From a bacterium (GTDB lineage: Bacteria > Patescibacteriota > Saccharimonadia > Saccharimonadales > UBA4665), in assembly GCA_021783725.1 (NCBI GenBank), contig JAJXTN010000001.1, positions 1 through 64,000 on the forward strand: a DNA stretch of 64,000 bases, in the 5' to 3' direction. Shown in pieces: positions 44,073 to 52,626 of this stretch; the stretch's first letter is position 1, and each line of letters opens with the position of its first letter. Both the position numbers and the translations under genes were made by a program. Below the pieces are notes generated by a model, which saw only the letters and a list, made by a program, of their open reading frames with translations, searched no databases and was not told where the DNA came from.

Positions 44073-45365
44073 ATGATTGATGATGTTAAACCACCGGCCA
44101 AACCCAGCGGTTCACTGCGCGACAAACTCGACAGTCGGAATAGTGAAGTCACCGCCGACCCAACCCCATCAGCCCAATCTGATGAAGTCTTCAAAACACC
44201 CGAAGAAGTTGCCGCCGACCAAACATTAGAAGCCCCAACTTCTGACGAGACTAATCCACCAGAAACAGCCGATAGCCCAACCAAACCGAAATCTAACTGG
44301 AAATCAAAATTAGCTCTGCATTGGCCTCCCGGCAAAAAAGAATCGCTCAGTTTATTGGTTGTTGTTTTATTAATCGCCGGAGGAGTTGGTGGCTGGGTTT
44401 ACGCTCACCCCAAAGCCAAGCCACCAATAGTCGTTAAGAAGGTCGTAATTGTAGCACCCAAAGTTGTCGTTCCGACTACTGTCGCTTCGACCCTGACCGG
44501 CTTGCAGGTTGATCCTAGCGTCAACAAAGGCCCAGTTACCGGTGTAATGATCGAAAACAGCCTCGATGCTCGACCCCAGGCTGGTCTCAGTCAAGCAGGT
44601 GTCGTGTTTGAGGCCATCGCCGAAGCCGGCATAACCCGCTTCTTAGCCCTTTATCAAGATACGGCCCCAGATAATGTCGGACCAATCCGTAGCGCTCGAC
44701 CATACTATGTGCAATGGTTGCTCGGTTTTGATGCCGCTTACGCACACGTCGGTGGTAGCCCCGAAGCCATAAGTGACATCCAAGCCTGGGGAGTCCACGA
44801 CCTCAACCAGTTCTATAACGGTAGCTACTACCACCGAATATCGGCCCGAGCCGCCCCACATAATGTCTACACTGCGATAGCCACGCTTAATCAGTTGGAA
44901 GCCAAAAAAGGCTACACCACCAGTAGTTACAGCGGTTTTCCGCGCAAAGCCGAAACCCCAGCTAAAGTCCCAACCGCTAGAACTATCAATTTGAACATTT
45001 CCGGCCCAACCTATAACGTCGCCTACACCTATGACCCAGCCACTAATAGCTATATGCGTAATCAAGCCGGCGCGCCACACATTGACGCCAATACCAATAC
45101 CCAGATTAAGCCCAAAGTCGTGATTGCCCTAGTTATGTCCTACAGCCTAGAAGCCGACGGCTACCACTCTGCCTACGGCGTCATCGGTAGTGGACCAGTC
45201 TACGTATTTCAAGACGGTTTAGTTACCGCCGGCACGTGGACCAAGACCAGTAGTACAAGCCAGATCACATTTGCCGATAGCAACGGAGCAACCATCAAGC
45301 TCAACCCCGGCCAGACGTGGTTGACGGCAGTCGCCAAGACTTCCGACGTAATATCTGCGCCCTAG
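44073..45365 (+). CDS. DUF3048 (YerB-like) membrane-anchored protein
   Basis: The 430-residue protein has a disordered acidic start (1-85), a helix (about 93-110) and a large extracytoplasmic DUF3048 domain with PVTGVMIENSLDARPQAGLSQAGVVFEA, FLALYQDTAPDNVGPIRSARPYYVQW and AYAHVGGSPEA. The family (YerB) is of unknown function, presumably in the envelope. ATG 44073 follows TACAAT (44060-44065) by 7 bases. It ends 6 bases before the next kinase gene. Confidence 0.85.
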   Translation: MIDDVKPPAKPSGSLRDKLDSRNSEVTADPTPSAQSDEVFKTPEEVAADQTLEAPTSDETNPPETADSPTKPKSNWKSKLALHWPPGKKESLSLLVVVLLIAGGVGGWVYAHPKAKPPIVVKKVVIVAPKVVVPTTVASTLTGLQVDPSVNKGPVTGVMIENSLDARPQAGLSQAGVVFEAIAEAGITRFLALYQDTAPDNVGPIRSARPYYVQWLLGFDAAYAHVGGSPEAISDIQAWGVHDLNQFYNGSYYHRISARAAPHNVYTAIATLNQLEAKKGYTTSSYSGFPRKAETPAKVPTARTINLNISGPTYNVAYTYDPATNSYMRNQAGAPHIDANTNTQIKPKVVIALVMSYSLEADGYHSAYGVIGSGPVYVFQDGLVTAGTWTKTSSTSQITFADSNGATIKLNPGQTWLTAVAKTSDVISAP

Positions 45366-45371
45366 ACAGTC

Positions 45372-46910
45372 ATGAATCATTTGGACAAAATCCGCAATCT
45401 CATCCGCCATCGACTAATTTTGCTAATAATTTTAGAAAACTTACTGATTGTCGGTATCTGGTGGTATGCCCAGACCTACTACATCATCGACACCAGTCTA
45501 CTGGCCTTAATTAGCCTAACCCTAGGCTTGGCTTTGGCCTTAGTGATTGGCTGGCTGTCAGCCGATTATGTTTTGCAACCACTCAAAGCTATCTGGCAAG
45601 CAGTCTTGCATCTTAGCCCGACTGAGCACGGCGTCGCCGCACCAGTGCTGGAAGACGTCAAATTGGGCAGGGAATTGGTCGCTAGTTTAACTAGTCAGAT
45701 TTATCAATTGGGCGATGTCGCCAAAACCGCCACCACCGAAGGTGAAGAGACGGTTAGGGACATGAATCGTAATTTCGTGGCCCACAATATGCCGTTACCG
45801 TTATTCATTCTCGATGATAGCGAAACGATTATTTTCGTCAACGATGCCGCTTCAAAGTACATCGGTATCGCCAGCACCGATCTGTTAGGCAAAAACGTCT
45901 ATATGATTCTTGACATGTCATTCCCCAGCGAGGACACTTTTGATACATGGCTCAAAGAAGTTAAATTACACAAAGCCACCGCTAGTAACAGCTGGGAAAG
46001 AGTCCGTTTGAATATCCGCGACAATCATCCAACGCTGTTGTTCGACCTAGCCGTTTACTATAACCGTGACAATGTTCAGAAAATGGACACTATGCTAGTA
46101 TTATTCGACCACACCAAACAGTACAGTCAAGACGAGCAAGCCGTCAGCTTCATCGCTTTGAGTGTCCATGAACTGCGAACCCCGCTAACTTTATTGAGGG
46201 GTTATATTGAAGTATTAGAAGACGAGCTGGAGGGCAAACTTGACCCCGATATTCAAGACTTTATGCTCAAGATGCGCTCATCAGCCGAGCAACTCACGGC
46301 TTTCGTCAACAATATCCTCAATGTCGCCAGGGTTGATAATGACCAGCTAGAGTTACACTTACAGGAAACTGACTGGCAGAAAGTGCTATTAAGTGCTGTC
46401 GACATGATTAGCTTGCGAGCCAAAGTGCGCGGCATCAATCTAGAATGCAATGTTGCGCCTGATTTACCGACCGTTGGCGTCGACAGCCTCAGTGTTCGCG
46501 AAGTGGTCAATAATCTCATCGATAACGCCATCAAATACAGTGGTCAGAGTACGACTATCAAGATTGATGCCCATATGACTCAAGATGGCATGGTCGAGAC
46601 TACTATTCAGGATTTTGGGCTGGGGATTTCATCGAGTATTATGCCAAACTTATTTACCAAATTTTACCGCGACCATCGTAATCGAGCTCAGATTGGTGGC
46701 ACTGGTCTAGGGCTATACTTAAGCAAGGCCATCGTTACGGCTCACGGCGGCAACCTGTGGGTGCGCAGTAAGGAAGGCGAGGGAAGCACTTTTGGCTTCA
46801 CGCTGGTGCCTTACGCCAAATTAGCCGAGGAACTCAAACACTCTGGTGACAAGGATATGGTCCGTGGGGCTCATGGTTGGATCAAGAATCACTCGATGTA
46901 CCGAAGATAG
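45372..46910 (+). CDS. PAS sensor histidine kinase with two membrane helices
   Basis: A 512-residue kinase: two helices near residues 14-32 and 40-62 with almost no outside loop, a PAS domain (about 140-245, PLFILDDSETIIFVNDAASKYIG), HisKA with SVHELRTPLTLLRGY, and ATPase motifs NLIDNAIKY, FGLGIS and GTGLGLYLS. It likely senses inside the cell or membrane. A CheY-like regulator lies 270 bases downstream, beyond a repeat-rich spacer. Confidence 0.88.
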   Translation: MNHLDKIRNLIRHRLILLIILENLLIVGIWWYAQTYYIIDTSLLALISLTLGLALALVIGWLSADYVLQPLKAIWQAVLHLSPTEHGVAAPVLEDVKLGRELVASLTSQIYQLGDVAKTATTEGEETVRDMNRNFVAHNMPLPLFILDDSETIIFVNDAASKYIGIASTDLLGKNVYMILDMSFPSEDTFDTWLKEVKLHKATASNSWERVRLNIRDNHPTLLFDLAVYYNRDNVQKMDTMLVLFDHTKQYSQDEQAVSFIALSVHELRTPLTLLRGYIEVLEDELEGKLDPDIQDFMLKMRSSAEQLTAFVNNILNVARVDNDQLELHLQETDWQKVLLSAVDMISLRAKVRGINLECNVAPDLPTVGVDSLSVREVVNNLIDNAIKYSGQSTTIKIDAHMTQDGMVETTIQDFGLGISSSIMPNLFTKFYRDHRNRAQIGGTGLGLYLSKAIVTAHGGNLWVRSKEGEGSTFGFTLVPYAKLAEELKHSGDKDMVRGAHGWIKNHSMYRR

Positions 46911-47179
46911 AAGAGACAGACGAACAGATAACAGATAACAGATGGCAGGATATAGGGCAATTTAGCTAGTAGCTAGTAGCAAATGGCAATGAATTAGCTA
47001 TTAGCCATTAACTATGGAATTAGCAATTGGCTGTTAGCGATTTGCTACTTGCTACTTGCTACTATAATGGCCCTTTGCAATTGGCTAATCGCCAATCCTT
47101 ACTCTGTAATCTGTATTCTGTTCGTCTGCTGTCTGCTGACTGTATTTCTGTTCGTCTGTATTTCTGCTAAAGTGTTAGC
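46911..47179. repeat. repeat-rich spacer
   Basis: The spacer holds short iterated words (AGCTAGTAGCTAGTAGC, ACTTGCTACTTGCTAC, ACAGATAACAGAT, TTCGTCTG twice) and divergent AATTAGC/GCTAATT palindromes related to the 94-bp repeats at 49997 and 50814. No gene is supported. Confidence 0.6.
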
Positions 47180-47590
47180 ATGAATCCCGACCAAACTCCG
47201 GCTAGCGATCAGCCAACCGCCGCTAGAAAAATTCTGATTATCGAAGATGAAGTGTTCATTGGCGAACTATATACTCGAGCTCTGACGAAATCTGGCTATG
47301 AAGTCACTCTGATAGGTGATGGCACCAAAGCTTTGCAAGCCGCCGAAACCAATGTCTATGACATAATCTTACTCGATCTGATGATACCGAATGTTACTGG
47401 TATTGAGATCCTGCGCATTTTGCGCGATCCAGCTCGGGTACCACCACTGACTGCCAAAATTATCGTTACCACCAACCTTGAACAACGCGAAGACGTCCGC
47501 GCCGATATCGAGCATCAAGCCGATGGTTATCTCGTCAAAGCCGAACTGACGCCTCACGAGTTGGTCGACTTCATCAACACCGTCAAATAG
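47180..47590 (+). CDS. single-domain response regulator
   Basis: A 136-residue CheY-like receiver: acidic pair ED near residues 22-23, phospho-acceptor D66 (ILLDLMIP), a Thr in IIVTTN and Lys in YLVKAEL. No output domain, so it probably acts by protein contact. ATG 47180 follows TAAAGT (47168-47173) by 6 bases. It is the probable partner of the upstream PAS kinase. Confidence 0.88.
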   Translation: MNPDQTPASDQPTAARKILIIEDEVFIGELYTRALTKSGYEVTLIGDGTKALQAAETNVYDIILLDLMIPNVTGIEILRILRDPARVPPLTAKIIVTTNLEQREDVRADIEHQADGYLVKAELTPHELVDFINTVK

Positions 47591-48022
47591 CCCTATCATT
47601 ATCCCAACTATGCTCTCTTGATCTACGCAACCTGTCATCTTGAGCCCCACCTCGTAGGCTGAGGCAGGCTCCGTCGAAAGATCTATTGAAGCATCCCTCC
47701 ATAGATCTCTCCATTGCAGTCGAGATGACAAATTTTGAGACTAGCAGAGGCTCAACAATTATGTATAATAAGCATTAGCCATGTGTGGGCTTCCTACTTC
47801 GCCAAGGCTTCGTAGGATTCCTCCGCACAGACTTATAATCTGGAAGGTATACTTCGGTCACTGCCATTCCATCACAGTTCAAACTTTAGTTTCCAGCTTA
47901 AAAACTTTGACCCTGAACGGTGTCACTAGTCCTTGCTAGAAGCTCGTATCCAACCCGTTCTCTGACAGCTACAAAGTCTCGTCAGCCTCTTTATTTATCT
48001 CTAAAACCTAGGAGTTTGAACT
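47591..48022. other. gene-free spacer with repeat C and a hairpin
   Basis: It contains repeat C (47633-47730, with TGTCATCT and AGATGACA ends), then a hairpin TCCTAC...GTAGGA (47792-47817) that recurs after tRNA-Glu. TATAAT occurs at 47836-47841, possibly starting the next gene's transcript with a leader of about 170 bases. That leader has several short pairings but no riboswitch I recognise. Confidence 0.5.
47633..47730. repeat. dispersed repeat C, copy 1
   Basis: It begins TGTCATCTTGAGC, carries CGAAAGATCTATT and ATCTCTCCA, and ends TCGAGATGACA, so the ends are inverted. The 74-bp copy at 48333-48406 shares all these blocks but lacks about 24 internal bases. Confidence 0.65.
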
Positions 48023-48295
48023 ATGGAAATCTCTAATTACGCAACTAAAAACATAGAAGTCACATCATTTTATTTTCGCAGTCGCCCAAACAAACAACGC
48101 TTTGAAAGTTATCCACGCCGGATGGTACTCGATGGCCGTGAATACAACTTCATGGAATCTGGCATGCACTATCTAGTCAGCAAAGGACAGGAACTAGTCC
48201 GTCTATTTGATGTCAGCGATGGTCAAAACCAATATCGCTTACGTCTCGACGAACAACAACACTGGACGCTGGTCAATACCAAAACCGCCTCCTAA
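48023..48295 (+). CDS. small beta-rich protein, paralogue 1, upstream of dinB
   Basis: A 90-residue protein related to the next gene. Both share a pattern of a start with YFRSR/YYSARKR, then DGREYNF or NKDYSVG, a G-x-HY-L or GYHH turn, and a final strand pair RLRLDEQQHWTLV or WFRLNFNTSNLHWKLE. It looks like a small single-domain beta fold. It has a Shine-Dalgarno AGGAG before ATG 48023 and a long leader. I do not recognise the family. Confidence 0.6.
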   Translation: MEISNYATKNIEVTSFYFRSRPNKQRFESYPRRMVLDGREYNFMESGMHYLVSKGQELVRLFDVSDGQNQYRLRLDEQQHWTLVNTKTAS

Positions 48296-48332
48296 ATCAT
48301 ATCATCCTGATCTTATCGAGAGCTCCTCAACT

Positions 48333-48406
48333 TGTCATCTTGAGCGAAGTCGAAAGATCTATTAGAAGGTTACTCCACGGATCTCTCCACTACGGTCTAG
48401 ATGACA
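48333..48406. repeat. dispersed repeat C, copy 2
   Basis: TGTCATCTTGAGC, GTCGAAAGATCTATTAGA and TCTAGATGACA match copy 1 at 47633-47730. It lies between the two paralogous genes. Confidence 0.6.
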
Positions 48407-48442
48407 TATCGCACCAACCAATAACCAAGTAAAGGATTAAAT

Positions 48443-48709
48443 ATGAGACAAGCCATAAACGAAGAAGTCAGTGTAGTTATGTACTACTCAGCCCGTAAAC
48501 GCATCGCCTTGCCGCACCTCATCAACTGGCAGAACAAAGATTACAGTGTTGGCGCAATCGGCTACCACCACACTGCTAAAGACGGCCAGACGCTCCATCA
48601 TATCTTTGAACTGGTCGACAAAGACCAAACCATCTGGTTTCGATTGAATTTCAACACCAGCAACCTGCACTGGAAGCTAGAAACCGTCAGCGATGGACTG
48701 GCCGACTGA
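48443..48709 (+). CDS. small beta-rich protein, paralogue 2, directly upstream of dinB
   Basis: An 88-residue paralogue of the preceding protein, with a ribosome site AAAGGA before ATG 48443. Its stop lies 5 bases before the dinB start, so it is likely co-expressed with the polymerase. Possible roles are a cofactor or regulator of translesion synthesis, inferred only from position. It ends with TGA. Confidence 0.6.
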   Translation: MRQAINEEVSVVMYYSARKRIALPHLINWQNKDYSVGAIGYHHTAKDGQTLHHIFELVDKDQTIWFRLNFNTSNLHWKLETVSDGLAD

Positions 48710-48714
48710 ATTAG

Positions 48715-49956
48715 ATGGATCTACAGCTCAACTACAACCAACCGATGATTATGCACATCGATCTCAATAGTTGTTTCGCGATCATCGAACAACAAGCCAA
48801 CCCTTTGATTCGCCATAAACCAGTAGCGATTGCCGCCTACGACACGCCTAGAGGGGCTGTCATCGCTTCATCCTACGAAGCCAAGGCTTTGGGCATTAAA
48901 CTCGGTGTCAACGTCAGGGAAGCCCGCCTGATTGACCGTAATATCATCGTCATGATGCCTGACCCTGACAAGTACTTCGATGCCCACCGTCGCTTCAAAC
49001 AAGTACTACTTAAGTACACCGATGAAGTAACGCCCAAGTCGGTCGACGAATTCGTGGTCGATTTTCGCGGTTCACGGGCGATTCAACTAGGCAAGAGCCT
49101 GCACGACGTCGGAATGGAGATTAAGCAAGATATTAAACAGTCCTTGGGCGACTACGTAACCGTCAACGTCGGCATCGGACCTAACCGATTTCTAGCCAAA
49201 TTGGCCGCCGGCCTCCATAAACCCGATGGGCTAGATATGATTTCAGCCGATAACCTGCGCCAAGTTTATGCCCAATTAAGCCTGACCGATTTACCGGGCA
49301 TCAATGTCCGTTATGAAGCCAAGTTAAATCTGGCTGGCATTTTTACGCCACTCCAATTTTTAGATGCGCCATTATGGCAACTCAAGGACCAAGTGTTCAA
49401 AAGTATCGTTGGTTTCTATTGGTATTTGCGCTTGCGTGGTTTTGAGATTGACACTGTCGATTTCGGCCGCAAAAGCTTCGGCCAGCAATATGCGCTTGGC
49501 AATAAAACCACCGACCCCGAAGAATTATCAAGATTATTAATGAAGTTATGTGAGAAGACTGGCCGGCGTCTGCGCCATGCTGGCTTCGTTGGTGGTGGCG
49601 TCCAGCTATGGATGAACTTCGAAAATCGCCAATACTGGTCCCAAGCCAAAAAACTCCGCAACGACATCTATTCCACTCAAGACATCTTTTTGAACGCCCA
49701 GCGCTTACTCAATAGTGCCGTGATACCAGCTCGAGTCACCAACATCGGTGTTACGGTCTTCAATTTGCATCCGTCGACACCCCTGCAACTAGGTCTCTTT
49801 GATGACTCTAGGCTCGATAATCGATCGCTAGCCCGAGCCGCCGATCTGGTCAATGACCGCTACGGTGAATTCACGGTCGTGCCGGCAATCATGGCCAACA
49901 TGCAAAATGTCATCCTGAAACGGGTCGCTTTTGGCAACATTCAGGACCTTGAGTAG
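48715..49956 (+). CDS. dinB: Y-family DNA polymerase (DinB/UmuC-like)
   Basis: The 413-residue polymerase has MHIDLNSCFAIIEQ (metal-binding Asp; Phe as steric gate), YSPxSVDE-type TPKSVDEFVVDF (second Asp-Glu), VGIGPNRFLAKLAAG and a helix-hairpin-helix/thumb region. The usual DMDxFF reads DLNSCF here. It copies past damaged bases with low fidelity. No beta-clamp-binding end is evident. Two small genes precede it, probably in one operon. No LexA box was identified. Confidence 0.88.
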   Translation: MDLQLNYNQPMIMHIDLNSCFAIIEQQANPLIRHKPVAIAAYDTPRGAVIASSYEAKALGIKLGVNVREARLIDRNIIVMMPDPDKYFDAHRRFKQVLLKYTDEVTPKSVDEFVVDFRGSRAIQLGKSLHDVGMEIKQDIKQSLGDYVTVNVGIGPNRFLAKLAAGLHKPDGLDMISADNLRQVYAQLSLTDLPGINVRYEAKLNLAGIFTPLQFLDAPLWQLKDQVFKSIVGFYWYLRLRGFEIDTVDFGRKSFGQQYALGNKTTDPEELSRLLMKLCEKTGRRLRHAGFVGGGVQLWMNFENRQYWSQAKKLRNDIYSTQDIFLNAQRLLNSAVIPARVTNIGVTVFNLHPSTPLQLGLFDDSRLDNRSLARAADLVNDRYGEFTVVPAIMANMQNVILKRVAFGNIQDLE

Positions 49957-49996
49957 TAAACACGAAAACAATGAGCAATTAGCTATTGGCCAATGA

Positions 49997-50090
49997 CAAT
50001 GAATTAGCAATTAACAATTGGCAATTGCGCCAGTGAATAGTTAATGGCTAATTGCTAAATCATTGCCATTTGGAATTTGCTAATAGCTAA
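49997..50090. repeat. 94-bp repeat B, copy 1
   Basis: It is rich in AATTAGC/GCTAATT and CAATTGGCAATTG, so self-complementary. The copy at 50814-50907 differs at one position only. The pair brackets the methyltransferase gene. Confidence 0.85.
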
Positions 50091-50165
50091 TTCCTATTTC
50101 CTAGTTTCAAATTCCTACTTCCTAACTACTATTTCCTAGTCCCCAATTCCTGCTACCCTATACCT

Positions 50166-50792
50166 ATGCACTACGCCCAACTATTATCGCGTTACCCGAT
50201 AATCTCCGATCAAATTAATCAGCCAGCCTTAGCCGTGGTACTCCGCGAGCTGGAGACCGTCCTAGAGCAGGGAATAGACGGCGATATCGTTGAGTTTGGC
50301 TGCTACATCGGCACGACCAGTGTTTTTATTCGTCGGATTTTGGACACCAGCCAACGGGGCGCTGACCGAAAATTTTATGTCTATGATTCCTTCGCCGGCT
50401 TACCAGCTAAAACTACCGACGATAACAGTAGTGCAGGCATCGAATTCCAAGCCGGTGAATTGACGGTCAGCAAGAAACAATTCATCCAAACTTTTCAAAA
50501 AGCCAATTTAAGCCTACCAATCATCACCAAAGCCTGGTTCGCCGATTTAACTGACCGACAATTACCAACCACTATCGCTTACGCCTTTCTGGACGGCGAC
50601 TTCTATGAGTCGATTATCGATTCATTAAAACTAGTTTGGCCTCGCTTATCAGCCGGTGGAACGATTACCATCGACGATTACAACCGTCCAGCTCTACCGG
50701 GAGTGACCAAAGCCGTCAGTGACTTCTTCGGCACCCAAAACGTCAACCTGCACCATGAACACGGCATCGCCATCATCACCAAAAGCCATTAG
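50166..50792 (+). CDS. TylF/MycF-like SAM methyltransferase
   Basis: The 208-residue protein resembles macrocin-O-methyltransferase-type enzymes: GDIVEFGCYIGTTSVFI (SAM-binding glycine loop), FYVYDSFAGLP, YAFLDGDFYESIIDSL (metal-binding DGD) and GGTITIDDYNRPALPG. Such enzymes methylate sugars or small metabolites. ATG 50166 follows TACCCT by 6 bases. It is the only gene between two 94-bp repeats, so it may have been moved as a unit. Confidence 0.8.
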   Translation: MHYAQLLSRYPIISDQINQPALAVVLRELETVLEQGIDGDIVEFGCYIGTTSVFIRRILDTSQRGADRKFYVYDSFAGLPAKTTDDNSSAGIEFQAGELTVSKKQFIQTFQKANLSLPIITKAWFADLTDRQLPTTIAYAFLDGDFYESIIDSLKLVWPRLSAGGTITIDDYNRPALPGVTKAVSDFFGTQNVNLHHEHGIAIITKSH

Positions 50793-50813
50793 CAATTAGC
50801 CATTAGCTAATAC

Positions 50814-50907
50814 CAATGAATTAGCAATTAACAATTGGCAATTGCGCCAGTGAATAGTTAATGGCTAATTGCTAAATCATTGCCATTTGTAATTTGCTAA
50901 TAGCTAA
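50814..50907. repeat. 94-bp repeat B, copy 2
   Basis: Nearly identical to 49997-50090 (one mismatch, TTGGAATT versus TTGTAATT). The 112 bases that follow, up to tRNA-Glu, contain no gene. Confidence 0.85.
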
Positions 50908-51019
50908 AGTTGGGTTTTATGCAATTTGGAGCCTAATTAACAGATATGATAAGATGTCGTGAGCTGACTCCAATCTGCATCATGTATTCTGCTAAATGCT
51001 AAATGGAGCGCAGCGACCA

Positions 51020-51096
51020 GGCCCCTTCGTCTAGTGGTCCAGGACATCAGGTTCTCATCCTGAAGATCGCGGGTTCGAACCCCGCAGGGGTCACCA
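51020..51096 (+). tRNA. tRNA-Glu (anticodon CTC)
   Basis: A 77-nt tRNA. Acceptor GGCCCCT pairs with AGGGGTC, the anticodon arm TCAGG-TTCTCAT-CCTGA gives CTC, the T-arm is GCGGG-TTCGAAC-CCCGC, and CCA is encoded (51094-51096). Confidence 0.95.
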
Positions 51097-51146
51097 TCCT
51101 ACTTCGCTGAAGCTTCGTAGGATTTACATTTGCAATCAAGTAGGAT

Positions 51147-51179
51147 GCCCTCCTTAGCTTTAGCGACGGAGGGCTTATT
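51147..51179 (+). terminator. terminator downstream of tRNA-Glu
   Basis: GCCCTCC pairs with GGAGGGC around TTAGCTTTAGCGAC and is followed by TTATTAATTTAAT. A separate hairpin ATCCTAC/GTAGGAT (51097-51123), seen also at 47792, lies immediately after the CCA. Confidence 0.65.
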
Positions 51180-51250
51180 AATTTAATCATTCACATTTTT
51201 CCTATCTGTTGCAGGACGGACCCGATACAACTTTTGCTATACTTTAGCTC

Positions 51251-51595
51251 ATGAAAGTTATCAAAAGAGACTCGACTGAAATTCAGAAAGAAGAAGCACA
51301 CGGCGGAACCGGTGCGCGAAAGGTATTTGCTAGTCCCGACCACTTAAAAAGTGCACACTTTGAAGCGATGACCTATGGCTACCTACCTGGCGGGAACAGC
51401 TTTGACTGGCATGATCACACTGATATCGAGGAAATCATGGTCGTCATCAAAGGTGACGGGGAAGTCCATGACGAAGACGGAGTGTACGAATATCACGCTG
51501 GTGATGTCTTTGTGTACCCCGCCAACATCAAACACAAGGTTCACAACCCAACTAATGAAGAACACGAGATGATATTTGTGCGAGTTAAGGTCTAA
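51251..51595 (+). CDS. cupin-domain protein
   Basis: A 114-residue single cupin: FDWHDHTDIEEIMVVIKGDGEVHDEDGVYEYHAGDVFVYPANIKHKVHNP holds both cupin motifs with the metal-binding HxH, Glu and His. Function is not predictable (isomerase, dioxygenase or binding). ATG 51251 follows TATACT (51238-51243) by 7 bases. It is co-directional with the DHFR-like gene 3 bases on. Confidence 0.85.
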   Translation: MKVIKRDSTEIQKEEAHGGTGARKVFASPDHLKSAHFEAMTYGYLPGGNSFDWHDHTDIEEIMVVIKGDGEVHDEDGVYEYHAGDVFVYPANIKHKVHNPTNEEHEMIFVRVKV

Positions 51596-51598
51596 TAC

Positions 51599-52126
51599 AT
51601 GCATGTAACTCTATATATGGCTATGTCAGTTAACGGGTTCATCGCTGACAATGACGATAATGAAGATTTTCTTTCTCACGACGGCTGGGATGCCTTTGTC
51701 GAATTGGCAGAAAAAGCCGGTGTTTTTATGATTGGTCGTAAGACGTATGAAGTTGTTCTTGAGAAATATAAAGATTACGGTTTCATGGATGTGAACGCAG
51801 ACCGAATAATAGTCACTTCGGACGAGAACTTCACTTCACCCGACAACTTCCGTGTCGTACATTCACCTAAGGAGGCTGTGCAATTGGCCGAATCACTAGG
51901 GCATAAACAGGCTCTTCTGACCGGAGGCGCGACATTAAATAGCGCTTTCATGGAAGACGATTTAATCAACGACGTAATCTTGAATGTGGAGCCTGCCATT
52001 GTTGGTCAAGGTAAATCGTTGTTTGCTCCTAGTAATTTTGCAAGAAGGCTACTATTTAAGTCTGTCGATAATCGTGGGGATGGCATTTTGCAATTACACT
52101 ATGAAGTAGGCGAAGTTTTAGGCTGA
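51599..52126 (+). CDS. dihydrofolate-reductase family protein (RibD C-terminal type)
   Basis: A 175-residue reductase-fold protein: MHVTLYMAMSVNGFIADNDD, FMIGRKTYEVV, ALLTGGATLNSAFMEDDLIND and NVEPAIVGQGKSLF, typical of YyaP/RibD-C proteins that use NAD(P)H on pterin- or riboflavin-like substrates. It is an intact relative of the broken gene at 1547. A terminator hairpin follows at 52216-52240. Confidence 0.85.
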   Translation: MHVTLYMAMSVNGFIADNDDNEDFLSHDGWDAFVELAEKAGVFMIGRKTYEVVLEKYKDYGFMDVNADRIIVTSDENFTSPDNFRVVHSPKEAVQLAESLGHKQALLTGGATLNSAFMEDDLINDVILNVEPAIVGQGKSLFAPSNFARRLLFKSVDNRGDGILQLHYEVGEVLG

Positions 52127-52175
52127 GCATTATTCAATACAAATTTTCCGTATTCTAATATTTCTTCTCTAATTT

Positions 52176-52207
52176 GATCCCAATCAATCCCATCAAGCTT
52201 CACCAAT
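52176..52207 (+). repeat. 32-bp direct repeat, copy 1
   Basis: It reads CCAATCAATCCCATCAAG and ends TTCACCAAT. The copy at 52627-52658 matches 29 of 32 bases. The pair flanks one small gene. Confidence 0.6.
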
Positions 52208-52215
52208 ATGCTTAA

Positions 52216-52240
52216 AAGTCTCGAATGCGAGGCTTTTTTT
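52216..52240 (+). terminator. intrinsic terminator
   Basis: AGTCTCG pairs with CGAGGCT (one G-T) around AATG, with a TTTTTTT run. It follows the DHFR-like gene. Confidence 0.75.
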
Positions 52241-52258
52241 GTTTGGTATGCTAAAAGT

Positions 52259-52594
52259 ATGAAAATATCAAAACGAAATTTTTTAGTCATTGCATTGATG
52301 CTCAGCATCGTCTCCATGTTTGTAACATACCCAATGGCGCACAAACCGTATGCAGGCAAGATTGTTTACAAGTTATGTGGAGGTGGTACGATACCAGCTC
52401 CAAATTACAGCCCTGGGGCGATATACAACATGCCATGCATGGCATCAGATCAGTATGTTGAGAAGAATAATGTAGCGCCTTTTTACATCTCCATCGCTAT
52501 TACATCAGTCGTACTCATTGCTCTAATCTATATTCTGATGAACGATAAATCGTCAACAGCCAAAACAAAACGCTCGTCAAATAGAAAGAACTAA
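52259..52594 (+). CDS. small two-helix membrane protein
   Basis: A 111-residue protein with helices near residues 7-26 and 75-94 enclosing a loop with LCGGGTIPAPNYSPGAIYNMPC, two cysteines likely outside. The start at ATG 52259 is set by TATGCT (52247-52252), 6 bases away. No family recognised. It is the only gene between two 32-bp repeats in the A/T-rich patch. Confidence 0.55.
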   Translation: MKISKRNFLVIALMLSIVSMFVTYPMAHKPYAGKIVYKLCGGGTIPAPNYSPGAIYNMPCMASDQYVEKNNVAPFYISIAITSVVLIALIYILMNDKSSTAKTKRSSNRKN

Positions 52595-52626
52595 ATTGCA
52601 CGTCGTTTGCAAATTTAATATCAACT

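Noticed and set aside
44643-45080. Minus-strand frame of 145 codons inside the DUF3048 gene
   Set aside because: Gly/Val/Trp-rich composition is the complement of the real gene's codons; no independent signal.
52099-52359. Minus-strand frame ending GIDWDQIREEILEYGKF
   Set aside because: The ending looks protein-like, but the frame overlaps the promoted plus-strand membrane gene and a terminator, and its likeness comes from one 32-bp repeat.
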